This document shows, in pieces, positions 45,490 through 58,743 of a stretch of DNA of 64,000 nucleotides. The position numbers and the translations under genes were made by a program. The DNA is from Neocallimastix lanati (nom. inval.) (Eukaryota > Neocallimastigomycota > Neocallimastigomycetes > Neocallimastigales > Neocallimastigaceae), in contig JACVTC010000025.1 of NCBI GenBank assembly GCA_016946835.1, positions 1,452,501 through 1,516,500 of the forward strand. The letters are read 5' to 3'. Positions within the stretch are counted from its first letter, which is position 1. Every line of letters starts with the position of its first letter. The notes beneath the pieces were generated by a model that saw only the letters and a list, made by a program, of their open reading frames with translations, was not told where the DNA came from and made no database searches.

Positions 45490-46679
45490 TTATAAAATAA
45501 AAAAAATTAAATATAAATATAAAATAAACTATTACTTGTTCTAAGAATGGTTTTAATTCTGGGTCATCTCTTATAGAGTGTTCTGAGTGAACAAATGGAA
45601 GTGGAGGTAATATAGTCATTCTCAATGGTCCAGTTGGAGCTAATAAAATTAATGATTTAAAATGGGCGATGTATTGGTCTAATTTATAAAAATTATTATT
45701 AATTTATTTGGCAAAAAAAATTAATGAAAAGTTATAAAAAAAAATAATAAAAAATAAAATAAAATAAATAAAAATTTAATTTTTTTTTTTTTTTTTTATG
45801 AATAAACTTTTCATTAAATAATTCATAATATATATATATATATATATATTTACTTGGTTGTTCGAAGACAACTGGATAACCTAAAAGTAGTTCATGATTA
45901 ACACATTCAGTAATACCTAATCTTCCACGTTTATCTTCTAAAGCACTATTATTATTATTATTATTAAATATTATATTTGATATAATACGAATATTAAAGT
46001 TTTATTTTAATAAATTTTAGATTAGAACTTTATTTAATTTATTTTATTGTATTGTACTTATTGATTTTATTTTTAATTTCTTTTTTTCCTTTTTTTTTTT
46101 TTTTTCTTTTTTTTTTTTTTACCTTAACGAGAATGGGAAAATACCAAATCTTCTTGTAATTTCATTAAATACATTACGTGAAGCCTTTAACTTTAAATTA
46201 TAAGTTTTATTAACATTTCTTTGGTATATAGTTGGTTTTGGTTCATTTTCACGAACTTTACCATCACCAGTTGACATTAAAATATTAATGGAGTAAACAT
46301 CATTATAATGGAATTCAAAATCATCATTTTCATTTGGTATAACAGAATTTGGAATAATATGTTCTTGATCTTGAATATATCTACGGACTAATGGTGAACA
46401 GGTATTTTCAACTGGACGACAATCAAAATGTTTAGCAATACGTTGAATAGCTTTAGTAACATCTGATGCTTTATTTCCTGGTTTAATGATACGATGTGCG
46501 ACTTCAAGAGCCATGTATGCTGCACAAATAACATCAGCAGCACGACCTATTTAAAATATTAAAACAATTTATATAATTTATACAATAAATATATATATAT
46601 ATATAAATATATACATATATAAAATTTATACAATAAAATTTAAAAAAAAATTAATAAAATTTAGAATTACATATATTTC

Positions 46680-46735
<56 letters not shown>

Positions 46736-46737
46736 TT

Positions 46738-46773
<36 letters not shown>

Positions 46774-47048
46774 TTAATACTGAAAAATCTTTTATCTATA
46801 CATACCAATAATTGCTTTTTCGGGAGATGGATTTAAGATAGTAGTATGAGCAACAGAAGCCATGTAACCATCAATATGAACACCTAATTCAACTTTAACA
46901 ATATCACCAGTTTGAAGGGTATATGGATCTTCTGGTAATGGTGAATAGTTTTGAGAACAATTACTGTAATTTATAATTTATTTATTTTATATTTTTTATT
47001 TGTAAATTTACCAAAATTGAATTTAAAAGATTAATAAATTAATTGACT

Positions 47049-47087
<39 letters not shown>

Positions 47088-47088
47088 A

Positions 47089-47128
<40 letters not shown>

Positions 47129-47873
47129 TATATATATATATATAATTTATTTTAAAAGGAATTTTGATAAATACTTTAAATTAATACAGGTTGGAAAAGC
47201 AATACCCTTTTCAAAGTTTGATTTCTTGTAGAATTTATTACACTATTATATATATATATCAATTTGTAAAATTTTGTTTATTAAATTTAATATTTTAATT
47301 AATTTTTATTGACTTTTGTCATAATTTTTATATATTTTATTTTATTCTTATTAAATTGTTTTATTTTATTTTTTTTTTTTTTTTTTGAAAAAAAAAATTT
47401 TTTTAGTAAAAGTATTTTTTTTATATATATACTAACTAAATCAATAATAAGGTTATCGCTGAAAGCACATATTTCGGAAATAACAGCATCTGGTTTTAAT
47501 AAAGCAACAACTTGTCTTAAAACTTCATTTGCAATATCTTTATATTATATATGAGTATGTATATATAATGTAATAAATTTAAGTATTATGTTTGAATTTA
47601 TTTTTTTTTTTCTATATATATTATGTATAATAAAAATTGGATTCCAATATAGATATAAATTGTGTTATTTTATTTTATTTTTTTATTTTTTTAGAGTTTT
47701 TGTTTAATTTTTAAATTTAATTTCTCTCTCTCTCTGTGTGTGTATGTTGTATTGGTGTAGGTGACTATAAAAATTATAATTCAATTGATTTATGAAAATA
47801 AAATCCAATTTTTATTTATAGCAATTTTAAATATATATATAATTTATCTAAAATCAATAAATAATTTCAATTC

Positions 47874-47918
<45 letters not shown>

Positions 47919-48022
47919 CCAGAAGCAAGTTTGTATTTGCTTAAAATGTTACTATCATGTAAATTATTATCAGCATTTAATTTTGCTTGATGTTCTTCAA
48001 AAGTAGTCATAGTATAATCCAT
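45328..48022 (-). CDS. PA2G4: Proliferation-associated protein 2G4 (EBP1/CDB4), methionine aminopeptidase-like
   Basis: Ribosome-associated pita-bread-fold protein of peptidase family M24; it binds nascent 60S subunits near the tunnel exit and lacks peptidase activity. Exons 48022-47920, 47537-47437, 47242-47175, 46963-46806, 46546-46123, 45945-45854, 45678-45536 and 45387-45328 join in phase to 382 aa (human 394). Family blocks: HDSNILSKYKLASDIANEVL, FEKGIAFPTCINLNN, TGDIVKVELGVHIDGYMASVAHT, PEKAIIGRAADVICAAYMALEVAHRIIKPG, RYIQDQEHIIPNSVIPNENDDFEFHYNDVYSINILMSTGDGK and LLAPTGPLRMTILPPLPFVHSEHSI. EEGD-type metal ligands of true methionine aminopeptidases are not present, as in other EBP1 proteins. 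The C-terminal Lys-rich RNA-binding tail of the human protein is absent (ends NEMEQ). Confidence 0.95.
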
Positions 48023-48354
48023 GGTGATATATATTTATTTATTTATTTTTAAAAAAATAATAAAATGAAAGAAAAATAAAATGAAGTTATAATATTTTAA
48101 TTAAATAATTTTATTTTTTTTTTCTTATAACTTTCAAAAAAATATATATATAAATAATTATATAAAAGGGTAAAAATACTAAAAAAAAAAAAAAAAAAGA
48201 TAACAATGTATTAAATTTAAATTTAATAAAAAAAATTATTCAAAATTAAAATTAAAAAAAATAAAAAAATAAAAAAAAAAAAGATCTTTTCTTAATGGTT
48301 TTTAAATTATGATTGGTTAATAATTAATTATTGATTTTTTTTTTTATTTTTTTA

Positions 48355-48388
<34 letters not shown>

Positions 48389-48419
48389 ATTTTTTTTTTA
48401 AAAAATTTAAAATTAATTA
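48023..48419. promoter_or_regulatory. Shared divergent promoter of PA2G4 and WDR55, with TGATTGG box
   Basis: 397 bp separate the two start codons. A TGATTGG (inverted CCAATCA) lies at 48310-48316, next to AAGATCTTTTCTTAATGG, the least A/T-biased part. A T run occupies 48357-48381. Co-regulation of the two ribosome-assembly genes is inference. Confidence 0.45.
48310..48316 (-). promoter_or_regulatory. CCAATCA box (minus strand)
   Basis: TGATTGG on the plus strand, 288 bp from the PA2G4 start and 104 bp from the WDR55 start. Matches the NF-Y core. Confidence 0.4.
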
Positions 48420-48981
48420 ATGGTAAAATTATAAATTAAGTTACTATTATCATAATATATATAAATATATATATATATAATTTAAAGAATAGTGAAATTA
48501 GAAATTATTGATAGAAATTTGTTTTGAAAAAAAATTGAAATTCATTTAGAATAAGATGATAAATAAATTAAAAATAGAAAATAATAATAAAAATAAATTT
48601 TTATAATTGTATATTAGATTACAATTTTACATTAAAATAACTATAGTTACATTTTTTTAACTAATTATATAATTTTCTTTTTTAAAAAAATGAATAAATA
48701 AATGAAAGAAATCTAGTTCATATACTTATATATGATATATATAATTATACTCAAATTATTTTTATTTTTATTTTTATTATTATTAATATTATTTTTTTAT
48801 TAAAAATAAAAAAAAAAAAAATAAAAAAGGACGGAAATCCACCAAAAAAAATTACATTTGATAGTCAGGTCTTTGACCTTGCTTTCCATCCACAAAATGA
48901 AATTGTTGCTGCTGGTTTACTTACAGGAGAAGTTTACTGGTAAAAAATATATATATTTATATTAAATAAAATATTTATTTA

Positions 48982-49047
<66 letters not shown>

Positions 49048-49970
49048 GAGAGAGAGAGAAAAAAAAGATAATTATTTAACTGAAATTTATAAATTTACAT
49101 TATTGTTAAATATTTTTAAATTTTTATATTTTATATTTTATATTTTATATTTTATATTTTATATTTTATATTTTATATTTTATATTTTATATTTTATATT
49201 TTATATTTTATATTTTATATTTTATATTTTATATTTTATATTTTATATTTTATATTTTATATTTTATATTTTATATTTTATATTTTATATATTATATACA
49301 TTATATATATAAATATATATATTCAGTTATAAATATTCTGTTGAAAATGAAAATGAATTAAAATATAAATTAGCTGAACATAAAAAGTCATGTCGTTCAC
49401 TTGAATTTAATTTAGAAGGAAATAGTAAATATCATTGAGTAATAATGAAAATTAATAAATTAAAAAAATATCAAATTGAGAAAATAAATAAATAAAAATA
49501 ATAAAAAAAATAGAAAATAGAATATATACATATATTATATATTATAAATAACAAATTTTAAATACATCTCTGTTAATAACAATCTATAATATAATTATAA
49601 ATATATAATCAATAAATATAATCAAAGAATTATATACAGCTTCATTAGATAAATCAATTATTGAATATGATGCTGCTACAGGAAAAAAAATATATTTAAA
49701 TGCAGATGCCCATGAGTATGTATATATAAATTTATATATCAACATTTTTTTTTTTTTTTTTTTTAAAAATTATAAAAAATATTCTTAATCTTTAAAATTA
49801 ATTTCTCATTATGAAACATTAATAATTCAATTATATATGGGTTAAATTTAAATAATAAAGTTCACCAATTAATAAAATTTTATGTTTAAATGAAAATGTT
49901 ATGGCTTCAGGTGATGATGATGGTATTGTCAAGGTATGAAAATAAAAATATATATATATATTCAATAATT

Positions 49971-50052
<82 letters not shown>

Positions 50053-50335
50053 TTAATTACTTTTTAATATTAAAATAATACTATATATATATATATAAAT
50101 TATTATGTAATAAAATATGTTTTTATCAATATAATTTTATTAACCTACAATAAATAAATAAATAAAAAAAAATTTTAATATTACTAATTTTGATTAAAAA
50201 AAAAAAAAAAAGTTATGGGATGTTAGAAAAAATAAGGCTATTATGCAATGGCAAGAAAATGAAGATTATATATCCGATATGAAATTTGTTCCGGAAAAAA
50301 GAAATTTATTAGTATCAGGGTAAATTCTTCAATAA

Positions 50336-50377
<42 letters not shown>

Positions 50378-50597
50378 GAAATAATAGAATACAACAATAT
50401 ATATTTATTTTAATTTTTTATCATTTCAAATTATTCAAAAAAAAAAAATAATAATAATAATAATAATAGAATATAACAATATATATTTAATTTAATTTTT
50501 TATCATTTCAAATTATTCAAAAAAAAAAAAAAAATAATAATAATAATAGAATATAACAATATATATTTAATTTAATTTTTTATCATTTCAAATTATT

Positions 50598-50635
<38 letters not shown>

Positions 50636-51815
50636 ATAATAATAGAATACAATATATATTTATTTTGATTTTTTATCATTTCAAATTATTCGAAAAAAAT
50701 TGAAATATATTTTTAAATTAACAAATTTAAATTTAAATATATATTCTATATATATATTTTGTTTTATTAGTGCTGATGGTTATTTCTCAGTATTTGATAT
50801 TCGTAAGAAGGATGTTTATGCTAGATCAGATAACTTAGATGATGAATTATTATCTATTACTCTTGTAAAAGTAAATTTTAAAGTTATATAGATATCTTCA
50901 TATATAGAGCTATTATTAGTTATATATATATATATTATTAATTATTTTTATTATTATCATTGAAAATATTATTAATAAATAATGTATTATATTATATTAT
51001 ATTTTATTATATTATATTATATTATATTATATATATATATGTTTTTTTTTTTTTTTTTAATTTATAATATTACATAATAATAATAATAATAATAATATAT
51101 ATATATATATATTCATTTTCATATATTATAAAAGAATAAATCAAAGGTTGTTGTTGGATCACAAGAAGGTATCCTAAATATCTTTACATATGGTGATTGG
51201 GGTGATGTTTCTGATCGATTCCCAGGACATCCACAATCAATAGATGCTTTATGTACTATTGATGAAAATACCATTTGTACTGGTTCAAGTGATGGTTTAA
51301 TTCGTGTTATTAGTATTTTACCAAATAAATTAGTTGGAGTCATTGGAAGTCATGATGACTATCCAATTGAACAATTAAAACTTACACATGATGGTAAATT
51401 TATGGGAAGTTGTTCTCATGATAATACTATTAAATTTTGGGATATTGATTATTTCTTTAATGATGATGAAGATGATGAAGATGAAGAAGATAACTATGAA
51501 TTTTCAGGATTTGCAGGAGAAGGTAGTGATAATGATGAAAGTGAAGATAATGATGATGAAAATGAAGATGAAGAAGATGAAACAAATGAAGATGGTAAAG
51601 GAAAGAAAAAAGATAAAGGAAAAAGAAAATTAGAAGAAGTTGATGATGATGATGAAGATGATGACGATGATGACGATGACGATGATGATGATGATGATGA
51701 TGATAGTGATGGTGATAGTAGTAGTAAGAAAAAGAAAAAGAAATCAAAGAAAGCTAAACGTGGTATTGGAGGTTCCGTAAAAGCAACTAATTCCTTCTTT
51801 GCAGGTCTTGATTAA
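48420..51815 (+). CDS. JIP5: WD-repeat protein WDR55 / JIP5
   Basis: Nucleolar WD40 protein needed for 60S biogenesis and rRNA processing. Eight exons: 48420-48422 (ATG only), 48830-48939, 49327-49424, 49628-49715, 49861-49933, 50213-50319, 50771-50870 and 51135-51815; 1260 nt, 419 aa. The propeller shows the WDR55 order: FDSQVFDLAFHPQNEIVAAGLLTGEVYCYKY, LYTASLDKSIIEYDAATG, ASGDDDGIVKLWDVRK, VSGADGYFSVFDIRKKD, VVVGSQEGILNIFTYGDWGDVSDRFPGHPQSIDALC, CTGSSDGLIRV and GSCSHDNTIKFWDI. An acidic then Lys-rich tail (51465-51780) ends GSVKATNSFFAGLD, matching JIP5 C termini. No in-frame ATG precedes GNPPKKITF in exon 2. The upstream ATG followed by GTAAAA at 48423 is the best start; it is phase-consistent but not proven. 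Confidence 0.9.
48985..49045. repeat. (AAT)n plus (GA)n microsatellite in WDR55 intron 2
   Basis: About 20 AAT units followed by a short GAGAGAGAGA stretch at 49048-49059. Confidence 0.9.
49119..49300. repeat. TATTTTA heptamer array in WDR55 intron 2
   Basis: About 26 copies of a 7-nt unit between the exons ending at 48939 and starting at 49327. The frame reading FYILYFI repeats across it only because 3 x 7 nt equals seven codons. Confidence 0.95.
49974..50051. repeat. (AAT)n microsatellite in WDR55 intron 5
   Basis: About 25 AAT units between the exons ending at 49933 and starting at 50213. Confidence 0.95.
50330..50700. repeat. ~90-bp minisatellite in WDR55 intron 6
   Basis: Four tandem copies, each made of (TAA)n-TAG, AATATAACAATATATATTTA, a TTTTTTATCATTTCAAATTATTC core and an A run of 8 to 33. 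Copies begin near 50379, 50443, 50535 and 50633. The core is nearly identical between copies while the A and TAA runs vary in length. Confidence 0.9.
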
Positions 51816-51918
51816 AATATTATTAAAAAACAAACAAACAAACAAAAAAAACATCGTATTTTATTTATAAAAAAAAAATATTAAACTAAAAATTTTTATA
51901 TTTTTCATCAAAAAAAAA

Positions 51919-51950
<32 letters not shown>

Positions 51951-52283
51951 AACTATAGTAGAAAGTAGAAATAATATATATATATATATATATAATATTA
52001 AATAAATTGTATCCATTTAATAATGTTTTTTAATTTCTTATTTTATTTTATTTTTTTAAAAAAAAAAAAATTCGTAATTCAATAATTTTATATATATATA
52101 TATATAAACAAATTATATATAATTATCTATATGTTATTAAAGTTTACACTGAAACTTTATATACATTAGGACCTTACACATAGTGTATACATACTTTTAA
52201 CTATATAAAAAAGAAAAAGAAACAATGATAATAATGATAATAATTTATATTTAAATTGAAATCTTTTATATTAATAATAAAAG

Positions 52284-52314
<31 letters not shown>

Positions 52315-52840
52315 ATAAATATCATAAATAACTGATTAATATTATGTGTTGATAAGTGTTGAGTGAATTCTAACTTTTTCTTTAACGGATTAAGAGTTGC
52401 ATTAAGCTGAGACTATCCTATTAATTATCCTATTAATATTTTAAATTTTATAAAAAAAAAAAAAAAAAATATTTTAATTATATACATTTCTCATTTTAAA
52501 TAAATTTCTATTATGAATTATAATGGACTTTTAATTTTAAATTTTAATTGCTTTTTTTTTTTTTTTAAATTTATATAAATTTCTAAAATGTTATTTAAAA
52601 AAACTGTCAACTCTACTTATCTTAGTATTCCCTTTTGATGAATTTTTTATCATTGAAACCTATACAATCCATATTAAACAGTAATTTAAATGTCAAGTTA
52701 AATTTCGTACTTTCGGTTTCTTGTAAATAACTCTATTCCTCTCCCATTGAAGAAATATGTTTTTAATTTCCTTTATTCTTGGTCTTGTTTTATATCATCC
52801 TCCTCTATTTGGTTCAAATAAGAGCAGATGCTCTAATGCT

Positions 52841-52841
<1 letters not shown>

Positions 52842-52895
<54 letters not shown>
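52842..52895. repeat. 54-nt A homopolymer
   Basis: Uninterrupted A run inside the less AT-rich island. Confidence 0.9.
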
Positions 52896-52897
<2 letters not shown>

Positions 52898-53150
52898 ATA
52901 GAGGAATTTATTGGAGTTTATGGATTTAAATCTCATAATTCTTAGGTTAGTCTCCCTGATATTTCTCTTGACTATAAAATATTTAAATATTAAATAAAAT
53001 GTAGATTAAAATAAGAATAGTAAAACTAGGTAATGCATAATGTAGAGGGAATGCTTTAAGCTTTACATTTACTTTATGTACATTATAAAAGAAAAAAAAA
53101 TTATTAAAAAAATTATTAAAAAATAAATATATATATATATACTATATTTT

Positions 53151-53188
<38 letters not shown>

Positions 53189-53239
53189 CTTTATATCAAT
53201 TAAAATATTTCATCCTATGGTCATATAAACTTTTTTTAA

Positions 53240-53291
<52 letters not shown>

Positions 53292-53299
53292 TTAATATA

Positions 53300-53430
53300 A
53301 AATGAAGTAATATAACAATATAAAATTAAAAATATTAACTATGAAATAAAGAAATATAACAATATAAAATTAAAAATATTAACTATGAAATAAAGAAATA
53401 TAATAATATAATATTAAAAATATTGAATTT
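53300..53430. repeat. ~46-bp tandem repeat, three copies
   Basis: Unit reads roughly AATATAACAATATAAAATTA then AAAATATTAACTATGAAATAAAGA. Copies one and two are near identical; the third has diverged. Confidence 0.9.
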
Positions 53431-53905
53431 TATTTAAATAGTATAATTTTTCTTTCTTTTTTTTTTTTTCTTTTTTTTTTATTATTTTTAAATTTTATGA
53501 TAATTTATATTAATATATATATATATATATATGTATTTCAATATTGAATAGGGAATACTGTATTTTAAAATAAATAAAAAGAAATTTTTGTTTAAGATTT
53601 TTTATATATATATACATATATATATTATAATAGTTCTAAGTTAATGTTATATATTATAAATATAGTATTTTCTATAAATTGCAAGAATGTTTAAAATGAA
53701 TAATAAAGAAAATAAACAAAAAAAAAAATTTTTTTTTAAAAATGAATTGAATAGAGAAATAGTAAATGAAAATTATTTATATAAAAAATTGATAATAAAA
53801 AAAAATAACAAAAAAAAAAAAAAATTAAAAAATTAAAAAAAAAAAATAAAATAAAATAAAATTTTATAAATAAATAAATAAATTTGAATTTTTAATTTTA
53901 TCTTT

Positions 53906-53947
<42 letters not shown>

Positions 53948-53959
53948 AATCTATTTCAA

Positions 53960-54845
53960 TTATAAATCTTCTTCATCAAAATATTCAATATCACCATTGG
54001 CTGCCAATTCATCTAATTCATTTCCATCTTCATAAAATTCATCTTCTGAGTCAAATTCATCATCTTCACCTTCCTCTTCATCTTCTTCCATATCAGTATT
54101 ATCTTCAGCTAATAATTAATTAAATTAAATTTAAAAATAAAAAAATAAAAAAATAAAACATAATATATATAATAATTACAATAAAATAAAATAATATTAG
54201 TAATATATAAAAATTTTATTATATAAATATTTATTTTTAATTAATATATATTCAAAAATATATATTTAAAAAATAATTATAATAATTATATTTATTTATA
54301 ATAGTAATAATAATAATAATAATAATATATTTAATTGATTTTTAATTATTTATTACCTTCTTCATCATATACAACCTCAGCTTCTTGACTTATTTTCATT
54401 TGGTTACGTGTAACAAACTATTTTTTTTTTTTTTTTTTTTAATATAAATAATTATTTAATAAAAAATTATATTTAAACATATAAATTATTACTTATTACA
54501 TTTTATAATAACGTTTTGTATATATATGTATATATTATTGATTTTAAAATTATTTTGGATACATATAAAATGATTTATTACCTGAGAATTAATTAAATCA
54601 AGTCGACCATTGAGTTGAGATAATTTTCCCATAAGACTAGAACGTTCTTGAAGTAATTGATATAATTCACCAAGTTGTGAAGTTAATTCTGGAACCTGTA
54701 ATATATGAATTAATTTTTTTTTTTTTTTTTTTAAAAAAAATATATATATATATATAAATTGTTAATTATTAAATTTTTAATAAATTCAAAGATAATATAT
54801 ATAATTAATTATTATTATTATTCATCAAAAATAAAATATATATCC

Positions 54846-54898
<53 letters not shown>

Positions 54899-55958
54899 TA
54901 TATGTAATTAATTTAATTACCGAAATAAGATAAGACATATGTATCATGATAGTATATCTAATCCAATCGAAAATATAACAACCACGTTGTGGTTTCTTTT
55001 GAATTCTTTCCTTTAATAAATTAAGGAATGGTATAACATATTGTGGTGGAAGTCTTTCTAAAGTATTTCTAATAACTTTAATATTGGTTACCGATAAACA
55101 AGTTTCTAATAATTGTTTATCATTACTATGAACAGCTTGTTGAAGCATATTTTGAATAGATTCACCTTTTGGAATAACCATTTTTTTTGATTTTGTAGAG
55201 GTTTCATCCTGTTTATTAGATTTTATTTCCATTTCTTTTATTCTTTCTTCTAAAGATTTTTCATCTTCACCTGCCTTTTCTGCTTCTTCTTCATCTTCTT
55301 CATCTTGTAAAGACATAGTCATCATTATTCCTGGCTTTGATTGTGTATAAGTACCAGTAGCCTTTTTATCTTCTTTTTTAATTTCACTTTGAAGTAAATT
55401 GGTTACAAGAGATCTGGATAAAGAAATTTCTTCTTTAAATTCACCAGATTCAGTAACTAAATCAGTAATAATTTCGAATTTTGGTCTTACCATAGAACCA
55501 TAACCAACTAAAATTTGACATTCACCTGTCTTTGAAGCATTAACGAAAGAAGCAAACATAATATTTAATAATTGTGGCTCTTCATCTTCCTCCTCTTCAT
55601 TTAAATATACAATCTTTAATTTTGAATCGAAACCTTTCGTCAAAATCTTTTGTCTCTTCTTTTTATCATTATTTTCATTAGAGGAAGACATATTATTCCA
55701 TAAATATAAAATACCATCTTCACCAATAGCTAAAACATTATTACTTGAGTTAACACTAACAGATACTGGCATAGTATCCATAGTTAATGCAGAAACAGTT
55801 TTACCTTTTCCTGATTCATTATTTTCTTGACCCCAAATAGATATAAATCTATCTTGATCAGCAACAGTAATAAATGTATTATTTTCTGAAAAAACAACTT
55901 GACGAATATCAGTTGCATGACCTGGATATGTCTATTTAATTATTAATTTTGAATAATA

Positions 55959-55990
<32 letters not shown>

Positions 55991-57517
55991 TAAAAATAAA
56001 AATAAATATAATAATAAATGTAAATATAAAAATAAATATAAAAAATAAAAATAAAAATAAAAATAAAAATGAAAATAAAAATGAATATGAATATAAATTA
56101 TATGTATATATATATTATATAATAAAAAATATTTAAGATTTGAAATTGTATTTTTTTTTTTTTTTAAAAAAATTCATTGTAATATTATATATATATATAT
56201 ATTATATATATATGTATTTCATTATTACTTATAATATATATAACTATATTCAAAATTTTTTAAATACCTTAATTAAAGATTTAGTTTCTAAATCAAATAA
56301 ATTAATAGATTGACCAGCTACATATAATATTTTATTATCTTTTGAAATATTTAATTTAGTGACAAAGTCAATACCACTTAACCATTTACTAACAATTATT
56401 AATAAAAAAAAAATAAAATAAAAATATATTTCATTAGCATTAATTATAATTTGTTTTATATTATATATTTAATTTTCTTTTTATATATATAAATTCTAAT
56501 TTTAATTTTAATAATATATTATGATTAAAATAAAAAAAAAAAAAAAATTTACTTCATTTCCATTCCATTATTAATATCCCATTCAACAACATAACCATCA
56601 GTACCAATAGAATAACCTTTCTTTGAATTTTCAGAGAATACAAAATCGACAACCTTACTATTATGTCCACCTTGTAATCTTTTTATAACATCACCATGTG
56701 TTAATGAATAGATTTCAATATCACCATTTTCAGTACCTAATGCTATGTAATTATTAACTGTTGTGGTTGAAGCTCCTTTTCTCTTTTTTCTTAAAGAAAC
56801 CTGTAATTCGTTATTATAATTACATATATAAAATATATTTATATATATATACATATACATTTAATTTAGTATTTTTATCTTTTAATATATGCATATAGGT
56901 TCAAATTTTAAATTCAATTTAAAATTTCTATTATTATAGTTAAAGTCTATTGAAAATACTAATCATAAATATATATATATATTCAATATCAATAATAAAA
57001 TGTTGCTTATAAAAACTTTTCGTTTTAACATATTTTTTAATTTTTATTTGAAACTAAATTTCTAATTTTGAAAAATGATGTATATATATATTTTGTGTGT
57101 GTATATAAATACGAAGAATAATCATAACAAAATATTAAAAAAAAAAAAAAAAATAAAAAATAAAAAAATAAAATAAAATAAATAAATAAAATAAAATAAA
57201 AATAATAATTGATTTACATCAGATTCAATTTCAGTAACTTCTACAGATTCACCCCATGTTAAACTAGTATAACGACAATCGACTTGTTTTGGTGAATATT
57301 CTCTAATTAAGACTGAAGTTTTAACATCCCAAATTTTTAATCTATGTTGATCAATAGCTTGAAGTACAGCTGCTAAATAACTTGGTGGTGTTGAATTTTT
57401 ATCTGAAGCCTTATCAAAACTAGCTAAAATTGGTGGTGGAACTTCAACAACATTGGCGAGTGTTGAAATTTTATTAGCAAATGAATTGTTGGACTTCTTT
57501 TTAAATTTTCCAGCCAT
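53960..57517 (-). CDS. UTP5: U3 snoRNP protein UTP5 / WDR43 (t-UTP subcomplex)
   Basis: Component of the t-UTP/UTP-A part of the small-subunit processome; couples rDNA transcription to early 18S processing. Exons 57517-57218, 56800-56553, 56388-56268, 55931-54921, 54695-54582, 54417-54357 and 54108-53960; 2004 nt, 667 aa. The N-terminal half holds WD repeats (KIWDVKTSVLIREY, NYIALGTENGDIEIYSL, IGTDGYVVEWD, KILYVAGQSINLFDL, TYPGHATDIRQVVFSENNTF). The C-terminal part is the Utp12 domain: SIQNMLQQAVHSNDKQLLETCLSV, VIRNTLERLPPQYVIPFLNLLKERIQKKPQR, and RYTIMIHMSYLISVPELTSQLGELYQLL. It ends in an acidic tail (EEDEEEGEDDEFDSEDEF...DEEDL). The sense strand has a 36-nt A run 16 nt after the stop. A CCAATCA lies about 490 bp upstream of the start. 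Confidence 0.95.
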
Positions 57518-57725
57518 TTTATATATTATAGTATTAATTTAAATTAATAAATAAGAAAGTAATAAATAATTTAAAAGTTAAAAAAAAATAAATAAATAAA
57601 TAGATATATTTTATAGATATGTATTAAATGTTAAAATGTATAAAAAAAAATAAATGAAATTTTAAATATTTTTTTTTAAAAAAAAAATATAAAAAAATAT
57701 ATATTTATTAATGTGTATGTAAAAT

Positions 57726-57765
<40 letters not shown>

Positions 57766-57840
57766 TTTTTAATAAATCTTTAAAGTTTTATTTAATTTAA
57801 TGAATAAATAATATTTCAATAAATAAATTTATAATAAATG

Positions 57841-57873
<33 letters not shown>

Positions 57874-58743
57874 AAGAAAAGATATATAACTAATATTAAA
57901 TAATAATATTTATTTTAATTATTATTAATTTATTTAATTATTAATTTATCTATTTATTTATTGTTTTTTAAAAAAAAAAAAATTATTTTTATTTTTTTAG
58001 GTTTATGACCAATCATATACAAGATATTTGAAATCTATTTTATTATATATATATATATATATTCATATATATATAATTGTATATTTATAAATTATGCTAA
58101 TAATAATAATTTATAACCTAATTTTTACCCAAAAAAAAAAATAATTTTTTTTAAAAATTTATAATTAAAGTACACACAGTGAAATGATACAAATTATAAT
58201 TTTTAAATGCTTTTTGAAAGAAAATTGAAATAATTATTATTTTTAGTTCTTTAAAATTAATTATTAATACCTTCCCATTAGATCCTATTTGCAGAATGTG
58301 CATAAATATATCAAACGTTTATTTCTAAATTATTTGTTGTTCCTTATTTAAATATAATATTATTTGTGGCTTTATTCAGTTTCTAATGGACCACATTTTA
58401 ACTATTGAATATTATATATTTCTATATATATTTATAATTTGTGGCTTGTAAATATTTTTATTAATAATTAAAATGGTTTAAACATATAAATGCAATTGTT
58501 TTCTTTCTATTGAAGTAACGGATATTTGAAAGATTTTTTTTTTTTAATTTATCTTTCTATTTTGATAGTTTTTTTTTTTTTTTTTTTTATTTAAAAAAGT
58601 AAGATGAAATATTAATTATTTAATTTATTTTTATTTTTATTTTTTTTTTTTTATTATTTAATTTGAATACTCATCGTTTATTAACATAAATAAATAAAAA
58701 TAATAATAATAATAAATAAAATATGATATATATATATATATTT
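57518..58743. other. UTP5 upstream region and LINE junction
   Basis: Contains a CCAATCA at 58009-58015, an A run near 57730-57760, a repeated ATTTGTGGCTT (about 58371 and 58437), and ends in (TA)n at 58725-58743 where the LINE copy begins. Confidence 0.65.
58009..58015. promoter_or_regulatory. CCAATCA box upstream of UTP5
   Basis: Third copy of the heptamer in an upstream region of a ribosome-assembly gene. Fits the NF-Y core; function inferred. Confidence 0.35.

Larger units (their letters stand above)
51816..53959. other. Convergent intergenic region WDR55/UTP5 with a less AT-rich island
   Basis: Contains a 28-nt A run starting 95 bp after the WDR55 stop, a 54-nt A run (52842-52895), (AAT)n at 53240-53288, a tandem repeat at 53300-53430, and an island at about 52330-53050 that is visibly richer in G/C. 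The island has no intact frame, no tRNA fold, and no similarity that I recognise. Confidence 0.65.

Noticed and set aside
50330-50700. CRISPR-like repeat array
   Set aside because: The units are contiguous with homopolymer spacers, and the host is a eukaryote; this is a minisatellite.
52800-52842. Possible tRNA 3' half (GGTTCAAAT near a short stem)
   Set aside because: Stem and loop lengths do not form a T arm, and no acceptor or anticodon arm can be drawn.
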